This document shows positions 1-5,603 of a stretch of DNA of 5,603 nt, piece after piece. Within the stretch, counting starts at the first letter, position 1. Each line of letters opens with the position of its first letter. The position numbers were made by a program, and so were the translations under genes. The notes under the pieces are model-generated. The model was not told the origin of the DNA and searched no databases. It saw nothing but the letters and a program-made list of their open reading frames with translations. Source of the DNA: JBDHTO01 sp039808665 (GTDB lineage Bacteria > Pseudomonadota > Alphaproteobacteria > Paracaedibacterales > JAKBAR01); contig JBDHTO010000077.1 of the NCBI GenBank assembly GCA_039808665.1, positions 1-5,603 of the forward strand. The letters run 5' to 3'.

Positions 1-1
1 C

Positions 2-70
2 GATAATAAAATTGTAGGCCGTGTAGGGTATACCGTATGCCAGATCGCAGAAAACAGAGATTTTACTTAA
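2..70 (+). CDS. possible 3' end of an upstream gene, unrecognised
   Basis: The frame from base 2 is open to a TAA at 68-70 and gives 22 residues, beginning DNKIVGRVGYTV and ending in ENRDFT. I do not recognise the family. In many alphaproteobacteria nadD precedes rsfS, but this tail does not show the serine/threonine-rich SSTxIR-type end expected of NadD. Another frame (10-169) is also open and the minus strand is open toward the left edge, so the assignment rests only on the direction of the following genes. It may not be coding. Confidence 0.25.
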   Translation, partial: DNKIVGRVGYTVCQIAENRDFT

Positions 71-129
71 CATCTCCCCTAAGATCCGCTAGCATGGCTC
101 AATTCCAAAGATATCCAGATTTTTTTAAT

Positions 130-135
130 GAGAGG
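130..135 (+). promoter_or_regulatory. ribosome binding site of rsfS, decides the start
   Basis: GAGAGG lies 7 bases before the ATG at 143. An in-frame ATG at 128 has no such site before it and would add five residues (MRGIL), so 143 is the better start. Confidence 0.7.
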
Positions 136-142
136 AATACTC

Positions 143-490
143 ATGAAAGCACGTCCTGTTGTGCATGAAGAATTGAATTCTACCCAAGTTGCTCAGGCTG
201 TTGCTGAGCTCTTAAATGATAAAAAGGCAGAAGATATCGTCATCTTGGATATAAAATCAAAAGCAAGCTTCGCAGACTATATGGTCATCGCATCTGGAAA
301 CGTCTCAAGACAGGTCGTTGCCATGGCTGATTACGTTGCGCGCTTTGGAAAGGATCATCATCTTTCGCCCGTTATTGAGGGAACAGAGCTTGGTGATTGG
401 GTTTTGGTTGATCTCGGCGATGTTGTCGTTCATCTTTTTAGGCCCGAAGTTCGTGAGCGTTATAGCCTAGAGAAAATGTGGAGCACATAA
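143..490 (+). CDS. rsfS: ribosomal silencing factor RsfS
   Basis: RsfS (DUF143/Iojap family) binds ribosomal protein uL14 on the large subunit and blocks joining with the small subunit, which lowers translation in starvation. The 115-residue product is normal length for the family. Visible family blocks are AEDIVILDI (about 29-37), the ASFADYMVIASG stretch (41-52), SRQVVAMADYV (55-65), EGTELGDWVLVDLGDVVVHLF (79-99) and the closing RPEVRERYSLEKMW (100-113). The start at 143 is chosen over an ATG at 128 because GAGAGG sits 7 bases upstream. The last codons contain the GGAG that appears to serve rlmH, which begins on the base after this stop. The pairing with rlmH is widely conserved in bacteria. 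Nothing looks broken. Confidence 0.95.
   Translation: MKARPVVHEELNSTQVAQAVAELLNDKKAEDIVILDIKSKASFADYMVIASGNVSRQVVAMADYVARFGKDHHLSPVIEGTELGDWVLVDLGDVVVHLFRPEVRERYSLEKMWST
480..483 (+). promoter_or_regulatory. ribosome binding site for rlmH, inside the end of rsfS
   Basis: GGAG, embedded in the Trp-Ser-Thr end codons of rsfS, is 7 bases before the ATT at 491. The spacing matches that of rsfS, the EVE gene and the membrane protein gene in this window. It supports initiation at the ATT, in a frame that lacks ATG, GTG or TTG. Confidence 0.6.
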
Positions 491-940
491 ATTACTGCCT
501 CTTTTCCAAAAACAACACTCATTGTCGTAGGCAAGCTCAAATCATCGCCAGAGCTTATACTTATCCAGGACTATCAAAAGCGTCTTGGCTCTCTTTTATC
601 GATTCAAGAAATTAAACCCTCCTCTAAAGCCCAAGAGGGTTTATGTATTTTAGAATCTATTCTCCCGGGATCCTATGTTATCAGCTTAGATGAACGTGGT
701 GAAAATATAAGCAGTCGCGTTTTTGCAGATGTTTTAGAAAGGGCAGCACTCTCTCACGGATCAGCAACATTCATCATTGGTGGTGCGGATGGTCTTGATC
801 CAAAAGTCAGAGAAAAATCCCAAAAAATCATCTCCTTTGGAAAACTCACATGGCCCCACATGCTTGCCCGCGTTATGGCAACAGAGCAAATTTATCGTGC
901 CTATTCCATTCTCTCAAATCACCCCTATCATCGGGATTAA
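491..940 (+). CDS. rlmH: 23S rRNA (pseudouridine1915-N3)-methyltransferase RlmH, ATT start
   Basis: RlmH is a small SPOUT-class enzyme that uses S-adenosylmethionine to methylate pseudouridine 1915 in helix 69 of 23S rRNA on the assembled 70S ribosome. Counting from 491 the product has 149 residues, against 155 in E. coli. Visible blocks are TLIVVGKLKSSPE (9-21), the SAM-site LDERG (66-70), FIIGGADGL (94-102), the knot helix region TWPHMLARVMATEQIYRA (120-137) and the terminal PYHRD (145-149), so the fold is complete. No ATG, GTG or TTG occurs in frame before the Met at 123. ATT at 491, directly after the rsfS TAA and 7 bases behind GGAG, is the best start and would be read as fMet. The frame is the same as rsfS, so a sequence error changing an original ATG (base 493) is the main alternative. 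Family call very secure; start less so. Confidence 0.93.
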   Translation: MTASFPKTTLIVVGKLKSSPELILIQDYQKRLGSLLSIQEIKPSSKAQEGLCILESILPGSYVISLDERGENISSRVFADVLERAALSHGSATFIIGGADGLDPKVREKSQKIISFGKLTWPHMLARVMATEQIYRAYSILSNHPYHRD

Positions 941-1029
941 TACCCCCGGAAAGATTGAAAATTCCGCATCTTTCGTGTATGTGTTGAAGAAATAGATTTT
1001 TTTACACCCCTTATTTATCGGTATATTGC

Positions 1030-1482
1030 ATGAAATCTTCATCCAGATTTACAGGACGTCGTGCTGCACGCTTTTTCGCTGTTCAGGCCCTTTATCAAAG
1101 CGAACACATAGATCAGCCTCTTACCCTTATGCTGGATCATTTCATCAAAGACCATCTTCATGACACTCAACATAGTACAGCGATTAAGCCAGACGAGCCC
1201 TTGTTCAATACACTGGTCCACGGCGTTACGGAACACAAAGAATCCATTGATCAAGCCGTAGAATCGATTCTTGCGGAAGGTTGGACACTCCAAAGGCTTG
1301 ATGAAGTTGTTCTTGCCGTTCTTCGCCTTGGAGCCTTTGAGTGCCTTTACGCACTCGAGACCCCTCTTCCTGTCATTATCAATGAATACATTGAGGTTGC
1401 CAAATCTTTCTTTAGCTCAAATGAGGTCAATTTCATTCACGTCGCTATGGATAATTTAGGCAAAAAAAGACAAGTTTCCTAA
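1030..1482 (+). CDS. nusB: transcription antitermination factor NusB
   Basis: NusB pairs with S10 (NusE) and binds boxA RNA, loading the Nus complex that keeps RNA polymerase processive on rRNA operons. The 150-residue length is typical. The N-terminal helix shows RRAARFFAVQALYQSE (10-25), followed by VEGILAEGW-like VESILAEGW (77-85), LDEVVLAVLRLGAFE (90-104) and PLPVIINEYIEVAKSF (113-128). The usual FVNGVLD block near the end appears as NFIHVAMDNLGK (134-145), a divergent version. The ATG at 1030 has no clear Shine-Dalgarno sequence; the 89 bases before it are AT-rich. In many alphaproteobacteria nusB follows ribH, which is not the case here; it lies behind rlmH and may share its transcript. 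Confidence 0.93.
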   Translation: MKSSSRFTGRRAARFFAVQALYQSEHIDQPLTLMLDHFIKDHLHDTQHSTAIKPDEPLFNTLVHGVTEHKESIDQAVESILAEGWTLQRLDEVVLAVLRLGAFECLYALETPLPVIINEYIEVAKSFFSSNEVNFIHVAMDNLGKKRQVS

Positions 1483-1558
1483 GCAATCCACCGCCTTAGT
1501 AAATTCTTTACATTTATCCCCTAAACTCTGGGTAGATGTTAGCTTTCGTAACTTTTTC

Positions 1559-2053
1559 TTGAATATTTTTTGCCTTTTCACACTACTTCTCTGCTTAGCA
1601 CAACCGATTTCTGCCGAAGAACACGGCGAAAGCGGTGGGGGCGGTAGCAGCAATAGCGGAGGAGAAGGTGGTGGAGAAGAAAAAAAAAGCAAAGGAGAAG
1701 AAAAAGAAGCACCTGGGTTTATAACGGTTGGCCCATTTATTGTAGGCATTATTAAAAATGATCAAGCCGTGGGTTATCTCAAACTTTCTGTCAAAGTTCA
1801 TACAAAAGATCAAGCTTATGAAGAGACACTTAAGAATATGGGGCCACGCTTGAGAAGTGAGTACATCATCAATCTTTCAAGTGTGCTCAGCAATATTTGG
1901 ATCACAGGGCTTAAGCCTGATCTCAAAAATATTAAAGAAATTCTTCAACTTATTACGAATCGCACACTTGGCAACGATAAAGTCGAAGCTGTTTTGGTTG
2001 AAAATTTTTATTTCACAGAGCAAGAAGCCCCAAGACTCTCAAAAACCGGGTAG
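1559..2053 (+). CDS. exported protein with FliL-like domain, alphaproteobacterial type
   Basis: The 164-residue product begins with a hydrophobic signal-like stretch (3-15) and a probable cleavage site at ISA-EE (17-21). A linker rich in Gly, Glu, Ser and Lys follows (about 20-53), then a compact domain (54-156). That domain starts FITVGPFIVGII, has a strand YLKLSVKVHT (73-82) and a helix with GPRLRSEYI (95-103), and ends VEAVLVENFYF (142-152). This layout resembles FliL, the flagellar-stator-associated protein, and the short exported FliL-like proteins seen in alphaproteobacteria without linked flagellar genes; none are present here. Function is unknown and a periplasmic location is inferred. 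TTG at 1559 is the only usual start codon in the open frame (which runs back to 1460). It has no Shine-Dalgarno site, and the signal stretch then lacks a positive charge, so the true start is uncertain. Its end overlaps the opposite-strand gene by 15 bases. Confidence 0.7.
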   Translation: MNIFCLFTLLLCLAQPISAEEHGESGGGGSSNSGGEGGGEEKKSKGEEKEAPGFITVGPFIVGIIKNDQAVGYLKLSVKVHTKDQAYEETLKNMGPRLRSEYIINLSSVLSNIWITGLKPDLKNIKEILQLITNRTLGNDKVEAVLVENFYFTEQEAPRLSKTG

Positions 2054-2500
2054 CGTCAGCTCACCCTTGGGCTCAGTTAAAAAACGAATCCCCATGGATG
2101 CAGAGAAACACACAAACGTTGTTGTAACCACAGGAAAAAAAGAAATATCGATCTCTTGTGTCAAAAGCCGCCACAGGGGAACAAAGAAAAGCAGCGCCAA
2201 AATATGACCAAGGCCTACCTTCAAAAAAAGATGTTTGTTCATAATTTTTCCGCCGTGATAGGTACGAAAAAAGGATGAACTCGACAAAAGGCAAAGGGAA
2301 AAAATAAAAGCAACTTTGAAAATTTGCCGAACAGCAAGACCGACCTCAACATCATCCAAGATCGCAAGCGCAATAGAGAGAAAAACAAAAGCGGTAACAA
2401 CCTCCACAATGACTGGAAGAAAACGCATCGCATCTTTTGAGACGTGAGTCACAGAATGAGCGACCTTGTTCTTAATTTTGTAAAGATCCTGTTTTTCCAT
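2039..2500 (-). CDS. unrecognised small membrane protein, four predicted helices
   Basis: I do not recognise this 153-residue protein. It begins with a charged, probably cytoplasmic segment (1-26, MEKQDLYKIKNK...). Four hydrophobic stretches follow, at about 28-48, 60-78, 96-113 and 119-141, with a short basic loop containing RTYHGGK (79-85) between the second and third. The tail EPKGELTLPGF is polar. An inner-membrane location is inferred. ATG at 2500 is chosen over an upstream in-frame start at 2575 because GGGAG lies exactly 7 bases before it. The gene starts 29 bases inside the end of the O-antigen ligase-like gene, so translation is probably coupled and a role alongside that protein is possible but unproven. 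Its last 15 bases overlap the end of the convergent FliL-like gene. Intact frame and a good ribosome site favour a real gene. Confidence 0.75.
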   Translation of the reverse strand: MEKQDLYKIKNKVAHSVTHVSKDAMRFLPVIVEVVTAFVFLSIALAILDDVEVGLAVRQIFKVAFIFSLCLLSSSSFFRTYHGGKIMNKHLFLKVGLGHILALLFFVPLWRLLTQEIDISFFPVVTTTFVCFSASMGIRFLTEPKGELTLPGF

Positions 2501-3635
2501 AGTCACTCTCCCTTTGAAAAAGACAAACCGCCAGTATAAGTGTTGAAAGCCACCATGTTTGATAGGCTCCAACACTTAACCAAAAAACTACCATACTTGA
2601 AATAAAACATCCAAGTTTTAGGTCGCGTGCCCTACCCTCTGATTCCGATATCACACGATATGCGATAATACCGATGATCACCGCAATAAAAAATAATCCT
2701 ATCGACCCCGTCTCATAACTCACATGCAATGGTAAGTTATGAGGGTGAAGTCCGAATTTTTCTCCGATAACCATCCCTTTTCCATGAAATATTTCAATCA
2801 TGTCATCTGGAATATGTCGATAGGATCCGATTCCATGTCCAATAAAGGGGGATTCAAAAGATTTTTTTGCAACCTCTTTCCAAATGGCGAGACGATGAAG
2901 ATAACTGATATCACTAAAATTTTGAAAGAGAGAGAGTTCCTTTCCATCTAACAAAAATACCTTGAAAAGAAACGGAGCCATCCATGTTAAAAACCCTGAA
3001 GTGATCGAAAAAAAGTAAATCGCAAAGGACGGAAAAAAGCGTGACATAACATACACCCCCTCTCCGAGAAGTGCCCCCAGTGTAAATGCAAGAATGGCTG
3101 AATCACTCTTCAAAAAGAAAATGACAAACGCACAAAAAATAAAAAGGGTGAAGCCAATACTTTTATTTTTCACAAAAGAAAAAAATGGCCACGCCATAAC
3201 CGACAGGAACAAACCACACTGAATGTACATTTTTGATAGAGATCGATTCAGCATTTTGTGAAGTTTTTGATCCAGCACAATATCCACACAAAGAATGCCC
3301 AGAAGAATAAGCATCCCTAAAAAGAATGCTTTTTTCTGCTGGGTCGTGATCCTGCATGAAAGAGCGAAAAAGGCCACACCGCCCATAAAAAAGAGCTTTA
3401 AGATCTCTTGAATAACACCGTGAGAAAAAGCGCCAACACTCAAAAAACAAGCAAAAGCAAGGAAGGCGATATTGACATCTGTGTTGTTTTTGTAACGAAA
3501 CTCAGAAGTTACCAGCACACATATAATCACACACGTTGTCAAAAGCTGTGGCGCAAAGAGAGAGACACAAGGAATAGAAAAAAGAATCACGCGCGCAACA
3601 TAGTCTTTTATCTTTAAAAAAGATTCCCCCGTCAC
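2472..3635 (-). CDS. O-antigen ligase / polymerase family membrane protein (Wzy_C type)
   Basis: The 387-residue protein is almost wholly hydrophobic, with about ten to twelve membrane stretches (for example 11-43, 55-70, 78-93, 103-121, 160-175, 204-228, 312-327, 343-356 and 360-373). Between the later helices is the large outer loop typical of the O-antigen ligase family (PF04932). It carries HRLAIW (247-252), FIGHGIGSY (264-272), the key HPHN (297-300) and SYETGSIGL (306-314). Members such as WaaL join undecaprenyl-linked polysaccharide to lipid A-core, while others polymerise glycans; which applies here, and the substrate, cannot be read from the sequence. The length is near the family's usual 400. 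Start is a GTG at 3633-3635, one base after the EVE gene's TGA, with only a weak GGCGGG-type site. It is translated in series with EVE upstream and the small membrane protein downstream. Confidence 0.85.
   Translation of the reverse strand: MTGESFLKIKDYVARVILFSIPCVSLFAPQLLTTCVIICVLVTSEFRYKNNTDVNIAFLAFACFLSVGAFSHGVIQEILKLFFMGGVAFFALSCRITTQQKKAFFLGMLILLGILCVDIVLDQKLHKMLNRSLSKMYIQCGLFLSVMAWPFFSFVKNKSIGFTLFIFCAFVIFFLKSDSAILAFTLGALLGEGVYVMSRFFPSFAIYFFSITSGFLTWMAPFLFKVFLLDGKELSLFQNFSDISYLHRLAIWKEVAKKSFESPFIGHGIGSYRHIPDDMIEIFHGKGMVIGEKFGLHPHNLPLHVSYETGSIGLFFIAVIIGIIAYRVISESEGRARDLKLGCFISSMVVFWLSVGAYQTWWLSTLILAVCLFQRESDYGKTGSLQN
2508..2512 (-). promoter_or_regulatory. ribosome binding site of the four-helix membrane protein gene
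   Basis: On the minus strand GGGAG precedes the ATG (2498-2500) by 7 bases and lies within the coding end of the ligase-like gene. It sets the start at 2500 rather than 2575. Confidence 0.65.
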
Positions 3636-3636
3636 A

Positions 3637-4041
3637 TCAATGCCCGCCTTCCATTTTCAAAATCTCTCGCCACTCTTCTTTTGTGACAGGCATGACGGAA
3701 AGACGGGACTGTTTTAAAAGAGCAAGGTTTTGAAGCAAAGGATTTTCCTTGATTAAAGAAAGCGTCACAGGATTTTGAAAAGTTTTTTCATACTCAACAG
3801 TAACACACCCAAAGGTTGGGTCTTCTGCTTCTGGTGCATAAAGTTCGACAACACGCATCATCCCCACAACAGCTGGAATTTTTGTCGATGAATGATAAAA
3901 AAAACACATATCACCCACGTCCATGGATTTCATGTTGTTACGCGCTTGATAATTACGCACACCATCCCAACGGGTTGTTTTATCTCGCGCTAAATCGTCA
4001 ATGCTGTAACATGTTGGTTCAGATTTAAGCAACCAATACAT
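3637..4041 (-). CDS. EVE domain-containing protein
   Basis: EVE domains have a PUA/YTH-like fold and are thought to bind modified bases in DNA or RNA; the exact ligand of the short bacterial versions is not settled. The 134 residues make one domain with no fused partner. Family blocks are MYWLLKSEPTCYSIDDL (1-17), TRWDGVRNYQARN (23-35), MKSMDVGDMCFFYHSS (37-52), AVVGMMRVVELY (57-68) and LKQSRLSVMPVTKEEW (109-124). ATG at 4041 is preferred over an upstream in-frame start (4062) because GGAG sits 7 bases ahead and family members begin with this YWLLKSEP block. The start lies 17 bases inside gpsA. Neighbouring tsaD and gpsA are the usual company of this gene in alphaproteobacteria; a YciI-like gene often found between gpsA and EVE is absent. 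Confidence 0.92.
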   Translation of the reverse strand: MYWLLKSEPTCYSIDDLARDKTTRWDGVRNYQARNNMKSMDVGDMCFFYHSSTKIPAVVGMMRVVELYAPEAEDPTFGCVTVEYEKTFQNPVTLSLIKENPLLQNLALLKQSRLSVMPVTKEEWREILKMEGGH

Positions 4042-5050
4042 CGCTAATCTCCAAAAATTCATGATCTGATGTTGGGCGACTTAAAAGATCAGAAATAGCA
4101 GATTCCGCAGGTTTCCCCGCGAGTACATCTGCAACGGCTTGACAAAGGGGCATTTCCACACCTTGGGTTTTTGCAAGTTCAACCAGTGTCGGCGCACTGA
4201 AATAACCTTCTGAAAGAGGGGATCCATCCTGAATAAGTTTTTGAACCGCTTCACCTTGTCCAAGCGCAAACCCAAGAGAATAATTTCGAGACTTTACACT
4301 TGTACATGTCAGCATCAAATCTCCCACCCCAGCAAGCCCCATAAATGTCGTAGAGTCTGCGCCCAATCGCACGCCAAGACGTGTCATTTCTGCAAGACCT
4401 CGTGTTACAACTGCTGCCTGAGTATTCATCCCCAAACCACGTCCTGCAACAATGCCACAACCAATGGCCAAAACGTTTTTAACAACGCCTGCCACTTGGC
4501 AACCTACAACATCCTGGCTTGGATAAGTCCGAAACAATCCGTGGTGAAAAAATGAACATGCCCTGCGCGCAATATCCAAATTATAACATGCGATGGATGT
4601 CGCCGTGGGAAGATCTTCAACAATTTCCGACGCAAAGTTAGGTCCCGCCAAAACGACACAAGGGTTGTGAATCGTCTCTTGGTGCATCAAATAAGGAAGT
4701 GAGGGCCCCCCTTTATCACTCACCATTCCCTTGCTTGTCAGGATCACAGGTGTTTGAGAGGGAAGAATATCCTTTAATTGGTGAAGGACACCTGCAAGAG
4801 CTCCCGCAGGCACAGCAACCATCACAGCATCCAAATCTTTGACTGTGTTCATCTCGGTTGTTGCATGAATTTTTGAAGGAAAAACAAAGTTCGGAAAATA
4901 AGCTTTGTTTGTACGATGCGTTTCAATTTCCTCTGCTTGATCTTTTGATAAGGTTACGAGAGTGACATGTGTCCCTGCACGCAAGGCCGTTGACGCCATT
5001 GCTGTTCCAAAAGAACCCGCACCGATAATACCAAGTGTTTTCGCTGTCAA
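4025..5050 (-). CDS. gpsA: NAD(P)-dependent glycerol-3-phosphate dehydrogenase GpsA
   Basis: GpsA is the cytosolic enzyme that reduces dihydroxyacetone phosphate to sn-glycerol 3-phosphate, the backbone for phospholipids. The 341 residues are normal or slightly long. The N-terminal nucleotide-binding fold shows GIIGAGSFGTAMA (7-19) and VPAGAL (80-85), followed by ILTSKGM (103-109) and LAGPNFASEI (134-143). In the helical domain VAGVVKNVLAIGCGI (186-200) carries the catalytic lysine at 191, with NTQAAVVTRGLAEM (209-222), FMGLAGVGDLMLTCTS (236-251) and SRNYSLG (254-260) completing the active site. The start is a TTG at 5050 with GAGG six bases ahead; it places the glycine motif at the right distance from the N terminus. 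tsaD ends 19 bases upstream and the EVE gene begins inside the last 17 bases, so the genes are likely co-transcribed. No defects seen. Confidence 0.96.
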   Translation of the reverse strand: MTAKTLGIIGAGSFGTAMASTALRAGTHVTLVTLSKDQAEEIETHRTNKAYFPNFVFPSKIHATTEMNTVKDLDAVMVAVPAGALAGVLHQLKDILPSQTPVILTSKGMVSDKGGPSLPYLMHQETIHNPCVVLAGPNFASEIVEDLPTATSIACYNLDIARRACSFFHHGLFRTYPSQDVVGCQVAGVVKNVLAIGCGIVAGRGLGMNTQAAVVTRGLAEMTRLGVRLGADSTTFMGLAGVGDLMLTCTSVKSRNYSLGFALGQGEAVQKLIQDGSPLSEGYFSAPTLVELAKTQGVEMPLCQAVADVLAGKPAESAISDLLSRPTSDHEFLEISDVLVA

Positions 5051-5056
5051 AAGTTG

Positions 5057-5060
5057 CCTC
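5057..5060 (-). promoter_or_regulatory. ribosome binding site of gpsA, supports a TTG start
   Basis: GAGG on the minus strand lies 6 bases before the TTG at 5048-5050, inside the 19-base gap after tsaD. No ATG or GTG is available in frame close to the expected N terminus. Confidence 0.6.
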
Positions 5061-5069
5061 TATTTATTT

Positions 5070-5603
5070 TTATGAAAGCGGCCATCTGGGGCGTGGCTCA
5101 AAAAGCAAATCTCCCGAGAGACCCGCATTCATTTTCTCAATTCCTACCCACGCTATCATAGCGCCATTGTCCGTGCAAAGAGAAATAGGCGGAGCAATAA
5201 GTGTTAAACCACGAGACTCGATAAGGCGCGTTAGCCCCTGCTTGATGTACTGATTCGCAGCCACTCCCCCCGCAAGAACAAAAGATGTTAGATTGTTCGA
5301 ACACATATCAAGCGCATGTTTTGTGCGGTCCAAAAGAACATCCAACACAGCTTGTTGAAAACTTGCAGCAATATCTTCTTTTCGAGATTCTGGGAATTTT
5401 CCTATGAACTGACGCACCGCTGTTTTGAGTCCAGAAAATGAGAAATCACATCCTGGCGTTCGTATCAATGGCCTTGGAAAGGAAATGGATTTTGGATCAC
5501 CACTCATAGCGAGCTTTTCAATCTTTGGTCCACCCGGATAATCAAGATCAAGCATACTCGCAACTTTATCAAACGCCTCTCCCAAGGCATCATCCATGGT
5601 TTG
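5070..5603 (-). CDS. tsaD: tRNA N6-adenosine threonylcarbamoyltransferase TsaD, 3' part
   Basis: TsaD (Kae1/YgjD) is the catalytic subunit, working with TsaB and TsaE, that transfers threonylcarbamoyl from its adenylate to A37 of ANN-decoding tRNAs. The gene runs in from the right edge, so only the last 177 residues are present and roughly the first half is missing. Counted within this fragment, visible blocks are TMDDALGEAFDKVA (2-15), YPGGPKIEKLA (22-32), CDFSFSGLKTAVR (52-64), the nucleotide-binding FVLAGGVAAN (108-117), and LCTDNGAMIAWVG (142-154) with the metal-binding aspartate at 145. It ends in RPRWPL, as usual for the family. The Met at 5595-5597 is internal, not the start. It is the first gene here of the minus-strand series leading into gpsA. 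Confidence 0.96.
   Translation of the reverse strand, partial: QTMDDALGEAFDKVASMLDLDYPGGPKIEKLAMSGDPKSISFPRPLIRTPGCDFSFSGLKTAVRQFIGKFPESRKEDIAASFQQAVLDVLLDRTKHALDMCSNNLTSFVLAGGVAANQYIKQGLTRLIESRGLTLIAPPISLCTDNGAMIAWVGIEKMNAGLSGDLLFEPRPRWPLS

Noticed and set aside
10..169. Plus-strand frame reading through the rsfS start, containing RFYLTSPLRSAS
   Set aside because: It looks faintly like a NadD end, but stops at 4-9 close the frame just upstream and it overlaps rsfS, so no gene can be supported.
949..974. GAAAGAT / ATCTTTC inverted repeat between rlmH and nusB, possible terminator
   Set aside because: The stem is 7 base pairs, AT-rich, with a 12-base loop, and the nearest T run (997-1003) is more than 20 bases downstream, so it does not fit an intrinsic terminator.
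777..995. Plus-strand open frame with TTG start inside rlmH
   Set aside because: It lies in a different frame from the complete RlmH domain and shows no recognisable protein.
1001..1027. TTTACA and TATATT as a nusB promoter
   Set aside because: The spacing is 15 bases and the -10 would lie directly on the start codon, so transcription would begin inside the gene.
1456..1749. Minus-strand proline- and serine-rich open frame
   Set aside because: It is the antisense reading of the glycine/glutamate linker of the FliL-like gene, with no family resemblance and no support as a gene.
2054..2085. CCCTTGGG palindrome after the FliL-like stop as a terminator
   Set aside because: The two arms leave a two-base loop, too short to fold, and no longer stem extends from it.
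2501..2575. Longer N terminus for the four-helix membrane protein
   Set aside because: The upstream start has no ribosome site, whereas GGGAG precedes the ATG at 2500 by 7 bases.
4042..4062. Longer N terminus (MNFWRLA) for the EVE protein
   Set aside because: Family members begin at the YWLLKSEP block, and the GGAG that serves ATG 4041 would lie inside the extension.

Overview
The window looks like chromosomal DNA from an AT-leaning alphaproteobacterium. The gene content, the tsaD-gpsA-EVE order and the rsfS-rlmH pair all fit Alphaproteobacteria. An obligately host-associated lineage such as Holosporales is a guess from base composition and gene style, not something the sequence proves. No mobile element, CRISPR array, tRNA or rRNA gene was seen. 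No gene-free stretch exceeds 300 bases; the longest gaps are about 70 to 90 bases.

The left half reads on the + strand. After a short unrecognised reading-frame tail (2-70) come rsfS (ribosomal silencing factor, 143-490), rlmH (23S rRNA pseudouridine-1915 methyltransferase, 491-940), nusB (antitermination factor, 1030-1482) and an exported protein with a FliL-like domain (1559-2053). The first three act on ribosome maturation, ribosome dormancy or rRNA transcription. rlmH has no ATG, GTG or TTG start in its frame. Its reading begins directly after the rsfS stop, at an ATT codon that sits 7 bases behind a GGAG site.

The right half reads on the - strand as one tightly packed series. It runs from tsaD (3' part only, entering from the right edge) through gpsA, an EVE-domain protein and an O-antigen ligase/polymerase-like membrane protein to an unrecognised four-helix membrane protein. 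Gaps and overlaps here are 19 bases or less, apart from a 29-base overlap between the last two genes, so one transcript with translational coupling is likely. It combines tRNA modification (t6A), phospholipid precursor synthesis, a presumed modified-base reader and surface glycan assembly.

The two gene groups converge and their last genes overlap tail to tail by 15 bases at 2039-2053. The points most worth a second look are the AUU start of rlmH, the FliL-like exported protein with its poorly defined start, and the unrecognised membrane protein coupled to the ligase. I did not find a clearly new multi-gene system.
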